Shown: positions 13,444-15,611 of the stretch, piece after piece
Position numbering within the stretch: position 1 is the stretch's first letter
Layout: the number at the start of each line of letters is the position of its first letter
Assembly: GCA_035259145.1 (NCBI GenBank)
Contig: DATFWQ010000003.1
Location: 1 to 15,611 of the forward strand
Length of the DNA: 15,611 bases
DNA from: CF-161 sp035259145
Lineage (GTDB): Bacteria > Chloroflexota > Dormibacteria > Dormibacterales > Dormibacteraceae
Direction: 5' to 3'
The notes under the pieces: generated by a model
Database searches by the model: none
Seen by the model: only the letters and a program-made list of their open reading frames with translations
What the model was told of the DNA's origin: nothing
Position numbers and translations under genes: made by a program

Positions 13444-15047
13444 CCGCCGCCGCCGATCCTGACGGCGCCGCCACCACCGCCACCACCGAAGCCGCGGCCG
13501 CCGGCGGCACCCGTGGGCGCTTTGAGCTGCGGCAGCACGACCCTGTCGCCCGCGCTGAGACCCGAGACGATCTCGGTGCTCTGGTCCCCTGTGGCGCCGG
13601 TCTGAATCTGCTGGCGCGTCTGCGTCTTGCCGTCCTTGCCCAGTACGTTGACAAAGGAGACGCTGCCCAGCCGGGTGATCGCGGAGTTGGGCAGCATCAG
13701 CACGTTGGTGGCCTGCTGGACGACCACGCTGGCGTTGGCCGTCATGCCAGGCTTCAGCCGCGAGTCGAGCTGGTCGATCACGAGCGTGGCGTAGTAGTTG
13801 GTGACATTGGAGATCACCGTCGCGCCGGAAGCGATGGCGAGGACGTGTGCCGGCACCGAAAGATTCGCCACCGCGTCGAACGTGATGGTGGCCGTCTGGT
13901 TGGCCGCCAGCCGAGCGGCGTCGGCCTCCGCGAAGGGGGCGATTACCTGGAGGCCGGACACGTTGCCCAGCACCATGAAAGAAGATGCGCCCGCGCTGCC
14001 GCCTCCGGAGGAGGAGGAGGTCGAGCCGGAGGTCGAGGGCAGTGGCGCCGTTGTGCCGGGGGCCTGAGCGGTGACGCCGGCACCCGCGGACGCGTTCTCA
14101 CCCGCCTGGCCGTTGATGCTGAGGACCGTGCCGTCGGTGGGCGCGGTCAGGGTGGTCTGGTCCAGGTTCTTCTGCGCGGTCTGAACGGCGATCTGCGCGT
14201 TGGCAACCGCGGACTGCTGGGAGGCGATCGTGTTGGGTCGCTGGATGGTCTGGCTGTTCAGCGAGTCCTGGGCCGCGGTCACGGCGGCTGTCGCCGAGTT
14301 GATCGTCTTCTGGCCGTTCAGCTGGTCGGTCGCGATCTTGTTCTGATCCTGGGCGATCCTGGTCTTGTCCTGGCCGACGGTGTTCTGTGCCTGTGTCAAC
14401 GCCTGCTGGATCTGCTGCGTACAGGTCTGCGGCTGGGGGCTTGTCGTGCAGCCGGCGTTGTTGTAGTTGGTCTGGGCCTGATCGAGTGCAGGCTGGTCGA
14501 CGTTGGCCAGCTGCGCCTGGTCGGCAGCCAGGGTGTTCGCATCCTGCTGGTTGGTCAGGCTGACCTGTGCTTGCGTGTCGCTGAGCGACTGCTGGGCGTT
14601 CGCCAGGCTGTGTTGAGCCTGCACCACGGCGTTGCTGTTCAGCGTGTTGTTCAGGGTGGCCTGAGCGGTGGTCAGGTTGTTGTTCGCCTGGTCGAGCGCC
14701 GTCTGGAACGTCGTGCGATCCAGCTTCGCAAGGACCTGTCCCTGCTTGACCGGGTCACCGACCTTGACGTCGATCTCGGTCAGCGTCCCGGCCACCCCGA
14801 AGCTCAGGTTCTGCTGGGCGGCCGGCACGACTGTGCCTGTGCCACTGACCGCGGAGCGCACGTTGCCTCGCGCCGCGGTCACGGTGCGCAACGCTGAGGT
14901 CGAGGAACTGGCCGGAAACAGCACGTCGTGGGCGATGAGGAACGCCAGCAGCAGGGCAACCAGCCCCAACGCAATCGCAACCAGACGCTCGCGTGACCAC
15001 AGCGGTACGGCAATGTCGCCTCTAAAAGCTCTCTGACCGACTGACAA
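13440..15047 (-). CDS. MacA/HlyD-family periplasmic-type adaptor subunit
   Basis: A 535-residue adaptor, long for MacA (about 370-400). An N-terminal signal-anchor helix spans about 21-42. Half a lipoyl domain follows (VPAAQQNLSFGVAGTLTEIDVKVGD, then VKQGQVLAKLD), then an extended Gln/Asn/Ala-rich helical hairpin (112-296) with Cys200 and Cys209 at its turn, then the second lipoyl half (LTAPTDGTVLSINGQAGE, 300-317). A Ser/Gly/Thr-rich insert (about 319-355) interrupts the beta-barrel region, and the C-terminal membrane-proximal domain runs to about 509. The last 20 or so residues are almost pure glycine. The start is TTG 15047 with AGGGGAG (15062-15056) 8 bases upstream. It lies 13 bases after a membrane-protein gene and overlaps the ATPase by 4. 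Confidence 0.92.
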   Translation of the reverse strand: MSVGQRAFRGDIAVPLWSRERLVAIALGLVALLLAFLIAHDVLFPASSSTSALRTVTAARGNVRSAVSGTGTVVPAAQQNLSFGVAGTLTEIDVKVGDPVKQGQVLAKLDRTTFQTALDQANNNLTTAQATLNNTLNSNAVVQAQHSLANAQQSLSDTQAQVSLTNQQDANTLAADQAQLANVDQPALDQAQTNYNNAGCTTSPQPQTCTQQIQQALTQAQNTVGQDKTRIAQDQNKIATDQLNGQKTINSATAAVTAAQDSLNSQTIQRPNTIASQQSAVANAQIAVQTAQKNLDQTTLTAPTDGTVLSINGQAGENASAGAGVTAQAPGTTAPLPSTSGSTSSSSGGGSAGASSFMVLGNVSGLQVIAPFAEADAARLAANQTATITFDAVANLSVPAHVLAIASGATVISNVTNYYATLVIDQLDSRLKPGMTANASVVVQQATNVLMLPNSAITRLGSVSFVNVLGKDGKTQTRQQIQTGATGDQSTEIVSGLSAGDRVVLPQLKAPTGAAGGRGFGGGGGGGAVRIGGGG

Positions 15048-15060
15048 CGTGATTTCTCCC

Positions 15061-15611
15061 CTACAAGTTCAGTTCGTCGAGGCTCCACCCGGTCGCGGAG
15101 CCCGCGCGGGTTAGGACCGACAGGCCGAGCGAGGTCACGGCTGCGACAGCGAGAAGAACCCAGCCGGCAACCGGCACCAGGCTGACGTCTATCAGGACCA
15201 GGAGAGCCGCCAGCGCGGCCAGCAGCGGTGGTGCCGGGCCCAACCGGGTCTTCAGCCAGCGTCCCGCCGCAAGTGCCAGGGCGGCCACGCCGAAAACGGC
15301 GCCTAGCAGTGCAAGGCCGTACAGGAACGGCACGATCGAGACCAGCACGAACCCCACCCTCAGTAGCACGGTGAGTGCCAGTCCCAGGAATAGCGTGGCG
15401 ATGCCTGCTGCAAACATGAGTGGCAGAGCAGCAACGGTCACCCGATCGGCGGCCCGGCGGGCGCGACCCGGCAGCGCAAGCAGAGCTGCCAGCGCAACCA
15501 GGGCCACGCCCACACCGGCGGTGACAAACCACCAGAAGCTGAACAGCCCGCCGGCGGGCCCAAACCCGTAGAAGACCAGTTCGCGGCGGCCGACCGGGGG
15601 CAGCCGGATTC
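15061..15611 (-). CDS. Multi-pass membrane protein, start beyond right edge
   Basis: The frame ending at TAG 15063-15061 is open through to base 15611, so the gene begins outside the window; 182 residues are visible. The GTG at 15513 is probably internal, because the 32 residues before it (RLPPVGRRELVFYGFG, then GLFSFWWFVTAG) look like real coding sequence leading into the first helix. About four to five hydrophobic helices follow, near visible residues 20-47, 56-83, 86-118 and 125-163, separated by short Arg-rich loops. The tail ATGWSLDELNL is soluble. I do not recognise the family. Its stop lies 13 bases before the adaptor start and even contributes to that gene's ribosome site, so it is the first visible gene of the exporter operon. 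Confidence 0.75.
   Translation of the reverse strand, partial: IRLPPVGRRELVFYGFGPAGGLFSFWWFVTAGVGVALVALAALLALPGRARRAADRVTVAALPLMFAAGIATLFLGLALTVLLRVGFVLVSIVPFLYGLALLGAVFGVAALALAAGRWLKTRLGPAPPLLAALAALLVLIDVSLVPVAGWVLLAVAAVTSLGLSVLTRAGSATGWSLDELNL

Noticed and set aside
12716..13654. Upstream extension of the permease frame over the ATPase and adaptor
   Set aside because: Arg/Pro/Ala-rich and out of frame with two strongly supported genes; GTG 12715 with the GTGA overlap is the natural start.
13845..14897. Long plus-strand open frame (350 codons) opposite the adaptor
   Set aside because: Its Leu/Gly/Arg-rich product mirrors the Gln/Asn-rich adaptor codons; no start signal or family resemblance.
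1..15611. CRISPR array, tRNA/rRNA, insertion sequence, integrase, phage or toxin-antitoxin genes
   Set aside because: Looked for and not seen: no regularly spaced repeats, no cloverleaf, no recombinase or nuclease motif. Repeats in the adaptor gene are codon repeats of its Gln/Ala-rich hairpin.

Overview
The window is GC-rich bacterial DNA with dense, mostly overlapping genes and frequent GTG/TTG starts. Protein style (PadR plus a small 'LYPPRWRDRY' protein, LVIVD repeats, an HlyD/MacB-type exporter with no sign of an outer-membrane partner, Gly/Ser/Thr-rich tails) suggests a monoderm high-GC lineage such as Actinomycetota or a Chloroflexota/Dormibacterota-type soil bacterium. That placement is inference; no rRNA or marker gene here fixes it.

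Layout. (1) 1-1953, plus strand: the 3' part of a surface LVIVD-repeat protein with a C-terminal membrane anchor, then a ZIP-family metal transporter. (2) 1978-7255, minus strand: a tight six-gene operon read folB, larC, folD, folC, pxpB, pxpC, most junctions overlapping by 1 to 34 bases. It joins folate synthesis and one-carbon metabolism, nickel-pincer cofactor chelation (LarC) and two subunits of 5-oxoprolinase. (3) 7364-7567, minus strand: a cold-shock protein whose leader can form a 12-bp stem that abuts its Shine-Dalgarno sequence, with a hairpin after its stop. (4) 7877-8661, plus strand: a PadR regulator overlapping by 4 bases a protein that joins a short unknown domain to a ClpX-type C4 zinc finger; a perfect internal ribosome site could also yield the zinc finger alone. 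(5) 8734-10473: a TetR regulator divergent from an NADPH:quinone-reductase-like oxidoreductase; the gap holds two related 19-bp palindromes, one between the -35 and -10 boxes. (6) 10477 to the right edge, minus strand: a seven-gene operon read multi-pass membrane protein (cut by the edge), HlyD/MacA-like adaptor, MacB-type ATPase, MacB/FtsX-type permease, anchored Gly-rich protein with an OB-like domain, 61-residue two-helix membrane protein, acylphosphatase.

How genes work together. The adaptor, ATPase and permease should form one MacAB-like tripartite exporter; the flanking small proteins are candidate accessories because junctions are overlapping or nearly so. In the folate operon, 5-oxoprolinase releases glutamate, which FolC adds to folate; this metabolic link is inference, and pxpA is not in the window. 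I see no CRISPR array, tRNA, rRNA, transposase, integrase or phage gene. The least ordinary items are the zinc-finger fusion with its internal start, the csp leader stem, the paired TetR operators, larC inside a folate operon, and the accessory genes of the exporter operon.
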